Shown: positions 16,143 through 24,807 of the stretch, piece by piece
Layout: the number at the start of each line of letters is the position of its first letter
How positions within the stretch are numbered: position 1 is the first letter of the stretch
Source of the DNA: Streptomyces maremycinicus
Lineage (GTDB): Bacteria > Actinomycetota > Actinomycetes > Streptomycetales > Streptomycetaceae
Length of the DNA: 64,000 nt
Assembly: GCF_001184025.1 (NCBI RefSeq)
Contig: NZ_BBYG01000015.1
Location: 124,001 to 188,000, forward strand
Direction of reading: 5' to 3'
Position numbers and translations under genes: made by a program
Notes under the pieces: generated by a model
The model's database searches: none
The model's input: the letters and a program-made list of their open reading frames with translations, nothing else
What the model was told of the DNA's origin: nothing

Positions 16143-17180
16143 GTGCCCGAGACGCAGCGCAGGCCCGAGAGCCGCTACGGCAACCGTCCCACCATGAAGG
16201 ACGTCGCCGCTCGCGCCGGAGTGGGCCTCAAGACGGTCTCGCGCGTGGTGAACGGCGAGCCGGGGGTCACACCCGAGACGGAACGCCGGGTCCAGGAGGC
16301 CATCGACGCGCTCGGCTTCCGCCGCAACGACAGCGCCCGGGTGCTGCGCAAGGGCAGCACGGCCAGCATCGGCCTGGTCCTGGAGGACCTCGCCGACCCG
16401 TTCTACGGGCCGCTCAGCCGCGCGGTGGAGGAGGTGGCCCGCGCCCACGGCGCCCTGCTCATCAACGGCTCCAGCGCCGAGGACCCGGACCGGGAGCAGG
16501 AGCTGGCGCTGGCACTGTGCGCGCGCCGGGTGGACGGCCTGGTGGTGATCCCGGCAGGTGACGACCACCGGTATCTCGAGCCCGAGATCAAGGCGGGCGT
16601 CGCCACGGTGTTCGTGGACCGGCCGGCCGGACAGATCGACGCCGACTGCGTCCTGTCGGACAACTTCGGCGGCGCCCGCGAGGGCGTGACCCATCTGGTG
16701 TCGCACGGGCACCGCCGGATCGGCTTCATCGGCGACATGCCCCGCATCCACACCGCGGCCGAGCGGCTGCGCGGCTACCGGGCGGCGATGGAGGACGCCG
16801 GCATACCGGTCGAGGACGCCTGGATGTCGCTGGGCGCCACCGATCCGCTGCGGGTGCGCCGCGCGGCCGAGGAGATGCTGTCCGGTCCCGCGCCGGTCAC
16901 GGCGATCTTCTCGGGCAACAACCGGGTGACGGTCACCGTGATCCGGGTGCTCGCCGAGCGGGCCCGGCCGGTCGCCCTGGTGGCCTTCGACGACCTGGAG
17001 CTCGCCGACCTGCTCCAGCCGGGGGTCACGGTGGTCGCGCAGGACGCGGCCGCGCTCGGCCGGACCGCCGCCGAGCGCCTGTTCGGGCAGCTGGACGGGA
17101 CGCTGATCACCCCCGAGCGCATCGAACTGCCCACCCGGCTCGTCACCCGCGGCTCGGGCGAGCTGCCGCCGGCCGACTGA
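16143..17180 (+). CDS. LacI family transcriptional repressor
   Basis: A 345-residue regulator. The helix-turn-helix and hinge helix occupy about 17-70 (MKDVAARAGVGLKTVSRVVNG), followed by a periplasmic-binding-protein-like effector domain (IGLVLEDLADPFYGPL to ARPVALVAFDDLELADLL). The GTG start is the first in-frame start giving a short tail before the HTH. It probably binds the palindrome just upstream and controls the ROK kinase or itself. Confidence 0.93.
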   Translation: MPETQRRPESRYGNRPTMKDVAARAGVGLKTVSRVVNGEPGVTPETERRVQEAIDALGFRRNDSARVLRKGSTASIGLVLEDLADPFYGPLSRAVEEVARAHGALLINGSSAEDPDREQELALALCARRVDGLVVIPAGDDHRYLEPEIKAGVATVFVDRPAGQIDADCVLSDNFGGAREGVTHLVSHGHRRIGFIGDMPRIHTAAERLRGYRAAMEDAGIPVEDAWMSLGATDPLRVRRAAEEMLSGPAPVTAIFSGNNRVTVTVIRVLAERARPVALVAFDDLELADLLQPGVTVVAQDAAALGRTAAERLFGQLDGTLITPERIELPTRLVTRGSGELPPAD

Positions 17181-17187
17181 GACGGCC

Positions 17188-17925
17188 GTGGACGCCCCCG
17201 ACGCACACCGCAGCCTTCGGGCGCTGGGCCTGGCCGACGCGCCGCGCGACCACCCGCTGAGCTATCCCGGCGCCTGGCCGGCCGGGTCCGGGCTGCTCCT
17301 GGGGGACGAGCTGCTGCCGCTGGACCGGCTGACGCATCCCGGCCGCACTCCGGTCGTAGCCGTCGGCTCCAACGCCAGTCCCGCCCAACTGCGCCACAAG
17401 ATGGACGAGTTCGGGGTCACGTCGGCGGTCCCCATGGTGAAGGCGCGGGTGACGGGACTCGACATCGGCGTCTCCGCGCACGTCAGCCGCCTCGGCTATG
17501 TGTCCGCGTCCCCCGTCGCCGCCCCCGCCGTCACACGGGAGCTGTTCGTCATCTGGCTAGACCCGGAACAACTCGCCCTGATCGATGCCACGGAGCCGAA
17601 CTACGACCGGGTCCTGCTGCCCGCGCCGGGCTTCCGGGTCGAGCTGGAGAACGGCGAGACCCTCCTCGACGCGTTCGCGTACGTGAACCACCATGGCGTG
17701 CTGCACGACGGTGACGGCGTCCCCCGCCGCCATCCGGGGCAGCGTGCGCTGATCACCGAACTCCTCGCACGGTCCAGGGCGTTGCGGCAGCTTTTCGGGA
17801 CGACCCCGGAGGAGTTCTGCACCCGCGCGCGGGCCGACGCACGCCGCTGCGAGCAGGGCACCCGACTGTTCGCGGACGAGAAGTGGGTGACCGCGTCCGG
17901 CCTGGAGCACCTGCACGTCCGATAA
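17188..17925 (+). CDS. Hypothetical protein, gamma-glutamylcyclotransferase-like
   Basis: A 245-residue soluble protein starting seven bases after the lacI-type stop, so probably co-transcribed. The segment TPVVAVGSNASPAQLRHKM (about 54-72) resembles the substrate-binding YGSN loop of AIG2/gamma-glutamylcyclotransferase folds, and an acidic residue in LIDATEPNYDRV could be catalytic. This assignment is inference from short motifs; true substrate unknown. Confidence 0.7.
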   Translation: MDAPDAHRSLRALGLADAPRDHPLSYPGAWPAGSGLLLGDELLPLDRLTHPGRTPVVAVGSNASPAQLRHKMDEFGVTSAVPMVKARVTGLDIGVSAHVSRLGYVSASPVAAPAVTRELFVIWLDPEQLALIDATEPNYDRVLLPAPGFRVELENGETLLDAFAYVNHHGVLHDGDGVPRRHPGQRALITELLARSRALRQLFGTTPEEFCTRARADARRCEQGTRLFADEKWVTASGLEHLHVR

Positions 17926-18011
17926 AATGACCGGACGGCGTCGCGTGTCGGTCACCGACCGGGTGAGGCATGGAGGCGCCCGTGAGTTTGCCTTACGGAG
18001 GCATTCCACAC

Positions 18012-18404
18012 ATGTCAGTCGAGTTGAACCACACCATCGTCCATTCCCGCGACAACCGGGAGTCCGCCGAGTTCCTCGCCCACATCCTGGGACTCGAAGT
18101 CGGTCCCGAGTGGGGCCCGTTCGTCCCGGTGAACACCAGCAACGGTGTCACCCTGGACTTCGCGAGCATCCCGGCGGAGTCGATCGTCATGCAGCACTAC
18201 GCGTTCCTCGTCTCGGACGAGGAGTTCGACGCGGCCTTCGAGCGGATCGAGCGGGCGGGGATCACGTATTTCGCCGATCCGCACGGCAGGCAGCCGGGTG
18301 AGATCAACCACCATCACGGCGGCCGGGGCGTGTACTTCATGGATCCGGCCGGGCACGGCATGGAGATCATCACGCGCCCGTACGAACTCCCGCAGCGGTC
18401 GTAG
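18012..18404 (+). CDS. VOC (glyoxalase/dioxygenase superfamily) protein
   Basis: A 130-residue single VOC module. It starts with VELNHTIVHSRDNRESAEFLAHILGLE, and has the paired beta-alpha-beta pattern with H/E metal-ligand positions at LNHTIVHS, QHYAFLV and GHGMEIITRP. GGAGG ends about eleven bases before this ATG, which selects it over an upstream in-frame ATG. Function within the superfamily (lyase, dioxygenase, resistance protein) cannot be told. Confidence 0.85.
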   Translation: MSVELNHTIVHSRDNRESAEFLAHILGLEVGPEWGPFVPVNTSNGVTLDFASIPAESIVMQHYAFLVSDEEFDAAFERIERAGITYFADPHGRQPGEINHHHGGRGVYFMDPAGHGMEIITRPYELPQRS

Positions 18405-18462
18405 CTCCTGAACGGCGGCCGGTGGAGCAGGGGTCGCGGTATCGCGGTGCGGTACCGGTGCC

Positions 18463-18481
18463 GGGCGGGGACGCCCCGCCC
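18463..18481. terminator. Hairpin between convergent genes
   Basis: GGGCGGGG, a three-base loop ACG and CCCCGCCC form a perfect eight-base stem in the gap between the VOC gene and the convergent aldolase gene. A bidirectional terminator is likely. Confidence 0.55.
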
Positions 18482-18506
18482 GCCCTGTTCCTCCGGCCCG
18501 CCGCCG

Positions 18507-19811
18507 CTACGGCGCGGAGACCGTCAGATCTCCGCGGCGCGGCGTGGCGAAGCCCTCCAGGGCCGCCCGGGTCAGCCCGCTCGCTTCGGTCACCTCGGCG
18601 AGGTCGAGGGCGCCGCAGTCCAGGCCGCGCAGCAGGTAGCCGCTGAGGGCCTTGGCGGTCGCGGGCTCGTCCATCACGTCTCCGCCGCCCCGGCCGGCGT
18701 ACCGCGAGAGCCGCTCGGCGGCCTGGGCGAATCCCTCCCGGTAGAAGGCGAAGACGGCCGCGTAGCGGGTGGGGAGGTGGCCGGGGTGCATGTCCCAGCC
18801 CTGGTAGTAGGCGCGGGACAGGGCGCGGCGGGTGAGGCCGTAGTGCAGGCGCCAGGCGTCGTGGACCCGCGCGGTGGGGCCGACCGGCAGCACGTTGGTG
18901 GAGCCGTCCGAGACGCGGACGCCGGTGCCGGCCGCGGCGACCTGCATGACCGCCTTGGCGTGGTCGGCGGCGGGGTGGTCACTGGCCTGGTAGGCGGCGG
19001 AGACACCGAGGCAGGCGCTGTAGTCGAAGGTGCCGTAGTGCAGTCCGGTGGCACGGCCCTCGGCGGCCTGGATCATGCGGGCGACCGTCGCGGTGCCGTC
19101 GGTGGCGAGGATGGACTGGCTGGTCTCGATCTGGATCTCGAAGCCGAGCCGCCCGGCGTCGAGGCCACGCGCCCGCTCGAAGGCCTCCAGGAGCCGGACC
19201 ATCGCGGTGACCTGCTCCGGATACGTCACCTTGGGGAGGGTCAGGACCAGGCCGTCGGGGAGGCCGCCGCTCTCCGTCAGGCCGGTGAGGAAGATGTCGA
19301 GGGTGCGGATGCCCCGGTCGCGTACCGCGGCCTCCATGCACTTCGGGCGGATGCCCATGTACGGGGCCGCGGTGCCCTTCGTGTGCGCCTCCGCCACGAG
19401 CCGGGCCGCGCGGGCGGCGGCCGCGTCCTCCTCGGCGTCCGGGCGGGGGCCGTAGCCGTCCTCGAAGTCGACGCGGAGGTCTTCGACGGGCTCGCGCTCC
19501 AGCTTGGCCCGCACGCGCGTGTACACGGGCTCGGCGAGGTCCGGGGAGAGGCCGAGACAGGCGGCGAAGGAGGCCGGGTCGGGGGCGTGCTCGTCGAGGG
19601 CGGCGAGCGCCCGGTCGCCCCAGGAGCGGATCGTGTCGGCGTCGAAGGCGTCGCCGGGGACGTAGACGGTGTGGACGGGCTGGCGGGTCCCGGGGTCGCC
19701 GGGGTAGCGCCGGTCGAGTTCGGCGTCGACCGGGGCGAGGGAGGCGCTGATCTCCTCGCTGACGGCGCCCGCGAGGCTCGTCGTGACCGTCTCGTGCTGG
19801 CCCTGACCCAT
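18507..19811 (-). CDS. DUF6986 family aldolase (HpcH/HpaI-like)
   Basis: A 434-residue TIM-barrel protein related to HpcH/HpaI aldolases and citrate lyase beta chains. Visible motifs are DLRVDFEDGYGPRPD (metal-binding acidic residues), GIRPKCMEAAVRDRGIRTLDIFLTGL, LPKVTYPEQVTAMV and FEIQIETSQSILA (catalytic Glu region). GGAGGG lies eight bases before the ATG at 19811. From memory DUF6986 is common in Streptomyces and sometimes near purine catabolism genes; the substrate here is unproven. Confidence 0.82.
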   Translation of the reverse strand: MGQGQHETVTTSLAGAVSEEISASLAPVDAELDRRYPGDPGTRQPVHTVYVPGDAFDADTIRSWGDRALAALDEHAPDPASFAACLGLSPDLAEPVYTRVRAKLEREPVEDLRVDFEDGYGPRPDAEEDAAAARAARLVAEAHTKGTAAPYMGIRPKCMEAAVRDRGIRTLDIFLTGLTESGGLPDGLVLTLPKVTYPEQVTAMVRLLEAFERARGLDAGRLGFEIQIETSQSILATDGTATVARMIQAAEGRATGLHYGTFDYSACLGVSAAYQASDHPAADHAKAVMQVAAAGTGVRVSDGSTNVLPVGPTARVHDAWRLHYGLTRRALSRAYYQGWDMHPGHLPTRYAAVFAFYREGFAQAAERLSRYAGRGGGDVMDEPATAKALSGYLLRGLDCGALDLAEVTEASGLTRAALEGFATPRRGDLTVSAP

Positions 19812-19829
19812 TCCCACACCCTCCGGTTT

Positions 19830-19844
19830 TTCCGCTGTACGGAA
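19830..19844 (-). promoter_or_regulatory. IclR-type palindrome upstream of aldolase gene
   Basis: TTCCG-CTGTA-CGGAA is a perfect inverted repeat with a five-base centre, the form bound by IclR-family regulators. It lies about 20-35 bases upstream of the aldolase start. No IclR gene is in the window, so a regulator elsewhere is implied. Confidence 0.5.
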
Positions 19845-19993
19845 TCAACAATCCGTAGAACGAAGTTATCCGGGCGGCTTCCGGCAGGTCAACACCCTGT
19901 CCACGGCGCGGTCCCTCCGCTCACCGGCACCCCGGCCCCCTCTTCCGTACAGCCGTCCTCACCTTCATCCTGTCTCACAAGGGAGGGAAACAT

Positions 19994-20914
19994 ATGACCG
20001 GCACCACCGGGCAGACCCGGCGCGCGGGACTGCGCACGGCCCTGGCCGTCCTGGCGACCGTGCCCCTGCTGGGCACGGCGGGGTCGTCCGCCACCCGGCA
20101 CGAGAGCCCGGCGCGCGGGGCGCTCCAGCCCTCGACCGTGCCGCCGTTGAGGGTCATGACCTTCAACCTGCGCTACCCGGGCGCCAAGGACGGCCACACC
20201 TGGCCGGTGCGCCGTCCGGTGATGCGTGCGCTGCTGCGCCGGGCGGCTCCGCACGTCGTCGGCACCCAGGAGGGCCTGCCGGCCCAGTTGCGCGACATCG
20301 AGGCCGACCTCGGTCCGCACTACGACTGGATCGGCGAGGGCCGCAGCGTGGAGGACCCGGAGGCGGTGGCCGTCTTCTACGACACCCGTCGGCTCGCCCC
20401 GGTCGAGCACGCGCACTTCTGGCTCTCCGACACACCCGAGGTGCTCGGTTCCAACACCTGGGGGGCGGACTACCCCCGCATGGTCACCTGGGTCCGCTTC
20501 CGTGATCTGCGCGCCCGGCGGGAGTTCTACGTCGTCAACACCCATCTCGACAACGCCAGCCAGTACGCGCGGATGCGGTCCGCCGACCTGATCGCCGCAC
20601 GGACGGCCCGCCTGGACCGCTCCCTGCCCCTGCTGCTGACCGGCGACTTCAACGCCGTCGCCCACGCCAATCCGGTCTACGACCGGCTGCTGGCCGCCGG
20701 GCTGGTGGACACCTGGGACACGGCACGCGCGCGGGGCGGGGCCTATGCGACCTACCACGGGTACAAGCCGCTGACGCCGAACGGGGACCGTATCGACTGG
20801 ATCCTGGCGACGCCGGGGGTCACCGTCCACCGTGAGTGGACCGACACCTTCCGCCTGGACGGCCAGTACCCGAGCGATCACCTGCCGGTGCAGGCCACGC
20901 TGACCCTGGAATGA
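19994..20914 (+). CDS. Secreted endonuclease/exonuclease/phosphatase family protein
   Basis: A 306-residue exported metal-dependent phosphoesterase. An N-terminal signal (about 1-30, RAGLRTALAVLATVPLLGTAG) precedes the EEP domain: LRVMTFNLRYPG (Asn ligand), VGTQEG (Glu ligand), YVVNTHLDN, LLTGDFNAV (Asp/Asn) and YPSDHLPVQA (catalytic His). GGGAGG precedes the ATG. It could cleave DNA, sugar phosphates or sphingomyelin-like lipids; the substrate is not readable. Confidence 0.9.
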   Translation: MTGTTGQTRRAGLRTALAVLATVPLLGTAGSSATRHESPARGALQPSTVPPLRVMTFNLRYPGAKDGHTWPVRRPVMRALLRRAAPHVVGTQEGLPAQLRDIEADLGPHYDWIGEGRSVEDPEAVAVFYDTRRLAPVEHAHFWLSDTPEVLGSNTWGADYPRMVTWVRFRDLRARREFYVVNTHLDNASQYARMRSADLIAARTARLDRSLPLLLTGDFNAVAHANPVYDRLLAAGLVDTWDTARARGGAYATYHGYKPLTPNGDRIDWILATPGVTVHREWTDTFRLDGQYPSDHLPVQATLTLE

Positions 20915-20915
20915 G

Positions 20916-20954
20916 CCGAGGCCCCCGTGACCTGTGCGGTCACGGGGGCCTCGG
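20916..20954. terminator. Strong bidirectional hairpin terminator
   Basis: A perfect 17-base-pair stem (arm begins CCGAGGCCCCCGTGACC) with a five-base loop TGTGC. It lies between the EEP gene and the convergent etfA and should terminate both. Confidence 0.9.
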
Positions 20955-20975
20955 ACAGTACCGCGACTGCCGGGA

Positions 20976-21938
20976 TCAGCCCTTGCGGGTGTTGATCTCT
21001 TCGGTGAGCTGCGGGACGACGTCGAACAGGTCGCCGACGACGCCGTAGTCGACCAGGTCGAAGATCGGGGCCTCGGCGTCCTTGTTGACGGCCACGATGG
21101 TCTTCGAGGTCTGCATGCCGGCGCGGTGCTGGATGGCGCCGGAGATGCCGTTGGCGATGTAGAGCTGCGGCGAGACGGACTTGCCGGTCTGGCCGACCTG
21201 GTTGGTGTGCGGGTACCAGCCGGCGTCCACCGCGGCGCGGGAGGCGCCGACGGCCGCGCCCAGGGAGTCGGCGAGGGACTCGATGAGGGCGAAGTTCTCG
21301 GCGCCGTTGACGCCGCGGCCGCCGGAGACCACGATCGCGGCCTCGGTCAGCTCCGGGCGGCCGGTCGACTCACGCGGCGTACGGCCGGTGACCTTGGTGC
21401 CGGTCGCCTGGGCGGAGAAGGTCACCGCGAGGGCCTCGACGGCACCGGCGGCCGGGGCGGCCTCGACGGCGGCCGAGTTCGGCTTCACGGTGATGACCGG
21501 GGTGCCCTTGGAGACACGGGACTTGGTGGTGAAGGACGCGGCGAACACCGACTGGGTGGCCACCGGGCCCTCGTCGCCGGCCTCGATGTCGGTGGCGTCG
21601 GTGATGATGCCGGAGCCGATGCGCAGCGCCAGACGGGCGGCGATCTCCTTGCCTTCGGCGGAGGACGGGACGAGGACGGCGGCCGGGGAGACCGCCTCGA
21701 CGGCGGCCTGGAGCGCGTCGACCTTCGGTACGACGAGGTAGTCGGCGTACTCGGAGGCGTCGTGGGTCAGCACCTTCACGGCGCCGTGCTCGGCCAGCGC
21801 GGCGGCGGTGTTCTCGGCGCCCGCGCCGAGGGCGACGGCGACGGGCTCGCCGATGCGGCGGGCCAGCGTCAGCAGCTCCAGGGTGGGCTTGCGGACGGCA
21901 CCGTCCACGTGGTCGACGAAGACGAGGACTTCAGCCAT
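20976..21938 (-). CDS. etfA: Electron transfer flavoprotein alpha subunit
   Basis: A 320-residue FAD-binding subunit that passes electrons from acyl-CoA dehydrogenases to the quinone pool. The N-terminal domain starts MAEVLVFVDHVDG. The C-terminal FAD domain has the signatures IVVSGGRGVNGAENFALIESL, VGASRAAVDAGWYPHTNQVGQTGKSVSPQLYIANGISGAIQH and AVNKDAEAPIFDLVDYGVVGDLF. It follows etfB by 50 bases on the same strand. An acyl-CoA dehydrogenase gene lies elsewhere in the window. Confidence 0.97.
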   Translation of the reverse strand: MAEVLVFVDHVDGAVRKPTLELLTLARRIGEPVAVALGAGAENTAAALAEHGAVKVLTHDASEYADYLVVPKVDALQAAVEAVSPAAVLVPSSAEGKEIAARLALRIGSGIITDATDIEAGDEGPVATQSVFAASFTTKSRVSKGTPVITVKPNSAAVEAAPAAGAVEALAVTFSAQATGTKVTGRTPRESTGRPELTEAAIVVSGGRGVNGAENFALIESLADSLGAAVGASRAAVDAGWYPHTNQVGQTGKSVSPQLYIANGISGAIQHRAGMQTSKTIVAVNKDAEAPIFDLVDYGVVGDLFDVVPQLTEEINTRKG

Positions 21939-21988
21939 GGGATTGCTCTCCTGCGAAACGAAGTTGAGGGGCGGTCGGCGAAGGGCCT

Positions 21989-22777
21989 TTAGATGAACTT
22001 CTGGCCCGCGAGGAACTCGGCGAGCTGCTTGCCGCCCTCGCCCTCGTCCTTGACGATCGTGCCCGCGGTGCGGGCCGGACGCTCGGTCGCGCTGTCGACC
22101 GCGGTCCAGGCACCCTCGAGACCGACCTCCTCGGCCTCCAGGTCCAGGTCGGAGAGGTCCCAGGACTCGACCGGCTTCTTCTTGGCCGCCATGATGCCCT
22201 TGAAGGACGGGTAACGCGCCTCGCCCGACTGGTCGGTGACCGACACGACGGCCGGCAGGGAGGCCTCGAGCTGCTCGGAGGCGGCGTCGCCGTCCCGGCG
22301 GCCCTTGACGGTGCCGTCCTCGACGGAGACCTCGGAGAGCAGGGTGACCTGCGGGACGCCCAGACGCTCGGCCAGCAGGGCCGGGACGACGCCCATGGTG
22401 CCGTCGGTGGAGGCCAGGCCGGAGATGACCAGGTCGTAGCCGGCCTTCTCGATCGCCTTGGCCAGCACCAGGGATGTGCCGATGGCGTCGGTGCCGTGCA
22501 GGTCGTCGTCCTCGACGTGGATCGCCTTGTCGGCGCCCATGGAGAGGGCCTTGCGGAGCGCGTCCTTGGCGTCCTCGGGGCCCACCGTCAGGACGGTGAT
22601 CTCCACGTCGTCGTCGGAGTTCTCGGAGATCTGCAACGCCTGTTCGACCGCGTACTCGTCGAGTTCGGAGAGCAGACCGTCCACGTCGTCCCGGTCGACG
22701 GTCAGGTCATCGGCGAAGTGCCGGTCGCCAGTGGCGTCGGGCACGTACTTCACAGTGACAACGATCCTCAAGCTCAC
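21989..22777 (-). CDS. etfB: Electron transfer flavoprotein beta subunit
   Basis: A 262-residue AMP-binding subunit of ETF. It starts MSLRIVVTVKYVPD, with EYAVEQALQISEN, VLTVGPEDAKDALRKALSMGADKAIHV and the LASTDGTMGVVPALLAERLGVPQVTL block characteristic of EtfB. The GTG start has AGGAGAG upstream. A TATGCT element on the minus strand about 60 bases upstream is a candidate -10. It forms the etfB-etfA operon. Confidence 0.97.
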   Translation of the reverse strand: MSLRIVVTVKYVPDATGDRHFADDLTVDRDDVDGLLSELDEYAVEQALQISENSDDDVEITVLTVGPEDAKDALRKALSMGADKAIHVEDDDLHGTDAIGTSLVLAKAIEKAGYDLVISGLASTDGTMGVVPALLAERLGVPQVTLLSEVSVEDGTVKGRRDGDAASEQLEASLPAVVSVTDQSGEARYPSFKGIMAAKKKPVESWDLSDLDLEAEEVGLEGAWTAVDSATERPARTAGTIVKDEGEGGKQLAEFLAGQKFI

Positions 22778-22994
22778 GCCGGCTCTCCTACTGCATCGTC
22801 AGTTTTCGGCTGCCTTCTTCCAGGCAGCATAGGCGCCACAAGCGGCCGATCCCGGTCGGGGCGGCCCGCGCTCCGACCGAAATATTACTCGTCAGTACAC
22901 CCAGTTCGTTCCCGCTAAGCAAGCGCTTTGAACTGTGACCTTTGCAACGCAGCGTAATCGGAACTCGACGACTTCGCAGGAGAGCCGGGCGTGA

Positions 22995-23504
22995 TCAATC
23001 CCGCAGGGCCGTGAACCGGCCCTGGTGGTAGAGCAAGGGACGGCCCGCCCCCTCCGGGTCACCCAGCACCACCTCGGCCAGCACGATGCGGTGATCGCCC
23101 GCCGGGACCCGCGCGACGACCCGGCACACCAGCCACGCCAGCACGTCGTCCAGGACCGGGACGCCCTGCGGGCCGTCGCGCCACGCGGTCGGCGCGCCGA
23201 AGCGGTCGGCGCCGCTCCTGGCGAAGGTGGCGGCCAGCTCCTGCTGGTGCTCGCCGAGTATGTGGACGCCGACGTGCGCGGCCCGGGACACCGCCGGCCA
23301 GCTGGAGGCGCCGGTGCCGATGCCGAAGGAGAGCATCGGGGGCTCGGCGGAGACGGAGCTGAGCGAGGTGGCGGTGAAGCCGGCCGGGCCGTCAGGACCG
23401 GCGGCGGTGATCACGGCGACCCCCGCGGCGTGCCGCCGGAAGACGGAGCGCAGGAGATCGGGAGAGGCCAGACGAGGGGAGCCGAGGCCGGGTGTGGCCG
23501 TCAT
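22995..23504 (-). CDS. Flavin reductase family protein
   Basis: A 169-residue split-barrel flavoprotein. It shows RSVFRRHAAGVAVITAAGPDGPAGFTATSLSSVSAEPPMLSFGI, the flavin-binding pattern of FMN reductase-like components, then VHILGEHQQELAATFA and a C-terminal HHXG-like LLYHQGRFTAL. The ATG after AAGGAC is chosen over an upstream ATG. It would supply reduced flavin to an unidentified monooxygenase; none is adjacent. Confidence 0.88.
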   Translation of the reverse strand: MTATPGLGSPRLASPDLLRSVFRRHAAGVAVITAAGPDGPAGFTATSLSSVSAEPPMLSFGIGTGASSWPAVSRAAHVGVHILGEHQQELAATFARSGADRFGAPTAWRDGPQGVPVLDDVLAWLVCRVVARVPAGDHRIVLAEVVLGDPEGAGRPLLYHQGRFTALRD

Positions 23505-23712
23505 GGGGGTGTCCTTCTGCGGGAAGTGGCGGACCGGGCCGTGGGTGCTCAACGGCCCGGACAGCGCGCGCTCGCGGTACGGACCAGGTCGACGTGGACC
23601 CGTCCGTGGAGAAGGAGTTCCTCAGGCATACGGTCAGGCTGACGATAGGTGGTGCGCGCAGTCAAGTACGTTCCGGCATCTGGGAGATGCCTCACCGTTG
23701 CCCGCGGGCGGC

Positions 23713-24126
23713 TCACACGGCCTCCCCCAGCGCCGCGATGACGTCCGCCTTGCGGGGCTGGCCGGTGGCGCGCCGCACGACGCGGCCGTCGGCGTCGAGC
23801 ACCAGCACGGTCGGCGTCTTGAGGATGTCCAGCTCACGGACGAGGTCCAGACGGGCCTCGGCGTCGATCTCTATGTGGGTGACTCCGGGGACCACTCCGG
23901 CCACCTCGCCGAGGACCCTGCGGGTGGCCCGGCAGGGCGCGCAGAAGGCGCTGGAGAACTGCACCAGCGTGGCCCGTTCGCCGAGTTCACCGCCCAGCCG
24001 GTCCGCCCCGAGCCGTTTGCCGTCGTCGCGCCCGCGCACCCGCACCCTCCCGCTCCGCCGCCTGTGCAGCGCTCCGTAGGCGCTCGCCGCCGCGAGCACC
24101 GCCACGCACACCAGCAGTCCGGTCAT
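23713..24126 (-). CDS. Thioredoxin-like membrane-anchored protein
   Basis: A 137-residue protein: one N-terminal membrane helix (about 2-18), a basic linker, then a thioredoxin fold with active site SSAFCAPCRATRRVL (CAPC) and cis-Pro region LKTPTVLVLDADG. GGAGG lies about eight bases before the ATG. It is divergent from a DUF4395 membrane protein containing a CxxC pair. Together they may move thiol reducing power at the membrane; this is inference. Confidence 0.87.
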   Translation of the reverse strand: MTGLLVCVAVLAAASAYGALHRRRSGRVRVRGRDDGKRLGADRLGGELGERATLVQFSSAFCAPCRATRRVLGEVAGVVPGVTHIEIDAEARLDLVRELDILKTPTVLVLDADGRVVRRATGQPRKADVIAALGEAV

Positions 24127-24201
24127 CAGGTCCTCCAGCGTTCACGAGACTGCAAAGATTCCCGGCTCCAGGAATCGTTTCCGTTGCGGAATGCTTGATT
24201 C

Positions 24202-24618
24202 ATGGACATCGATGCGAGGGGCCCGCGCTTCGGGGCCGCCGTGACGACCGTAGTACTCGCGGTCGTGCTGATCAGCGGCAACACCTGGCTGCTGGCGTTG
24301 CAGACGCTGGCGTTCGCGCTCGGCGCGGCGGGCGGGGTCGGGCGCTCACCGTACGGCTGGGTGTTCCGCAGGGCCGTGCGCCCGCGGATCGGGCCGCCGA
24401 CGGACTTCGAGGCGCCGGAGCCGCCGCGGTTCGCGCAGGCGGTGGGTCTGCTGTTCGCGGGCGTCGGACTCGTCGGCCTCACCCTGGGTCCGCACTGGCT
24501 CGGCCTGGCCGCGACCGGGGCGGCACTGGCGGCCGCGTTCCTCAATGCCGCTTTCGGGTACTGCCTCGGATGCGAGATGTACCTGCTCGTACGGCGCGTC
24601 GCGGTACGCGCGGAGTAA
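24202..24618 (+). CDS. DUF4395 membrane protein
   Basis: A 138-residue integral membrane protein with about four helices and the conserved GYCLGCEMYLLVRR near its C-terminus, containing a CLGC pair in the membrane. The family often sits next to thioredoxin-like or rhodanese genes, as here, which supports a thiol or sulfur role. The ATG has AATGCT six bases upstream and no ribosome binding site, so it may be leaderless. Confidence 0.85.
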   Translation: MDIDARGPRFGAAVTTVVLAVVLISGNTWLLALQTLAFALGAAGGVGRSPYGWVFRRAVRPRIGPPTDFEAPEPPRFAQAVGLLFAGVGLVGLTLGPHWLGLAATGAALAAAFLNAAFGYCLGCEMYLLVRRVAVRAE

Positions 24619-24807
24619 AGGAGGCTTAAAAGCCCGAGGTGGATCAAGGGGGCCGAAGTGACGAGTATCTCGCGGTTCCCGGGCACTGGGGCTGGCTCCC
24701 CGGCCGTTATTCGGGCACGATCTGCGAGATGCCGTAAACCTACGGCTGCGTAACTTTGCCGTCGGGAGCGACTCCCCGGCGAAGAGAAGGAAGGGTTCGC
24801 CCCGCCC

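Noticed and set aside
22918..22933. AAGCGCTT palindrome upstream of etfB as a LacI operator
   Set aside because: It lies about 150 bases from the start with no promoter around it; eight-base GC-centred palindromes are common by chance.
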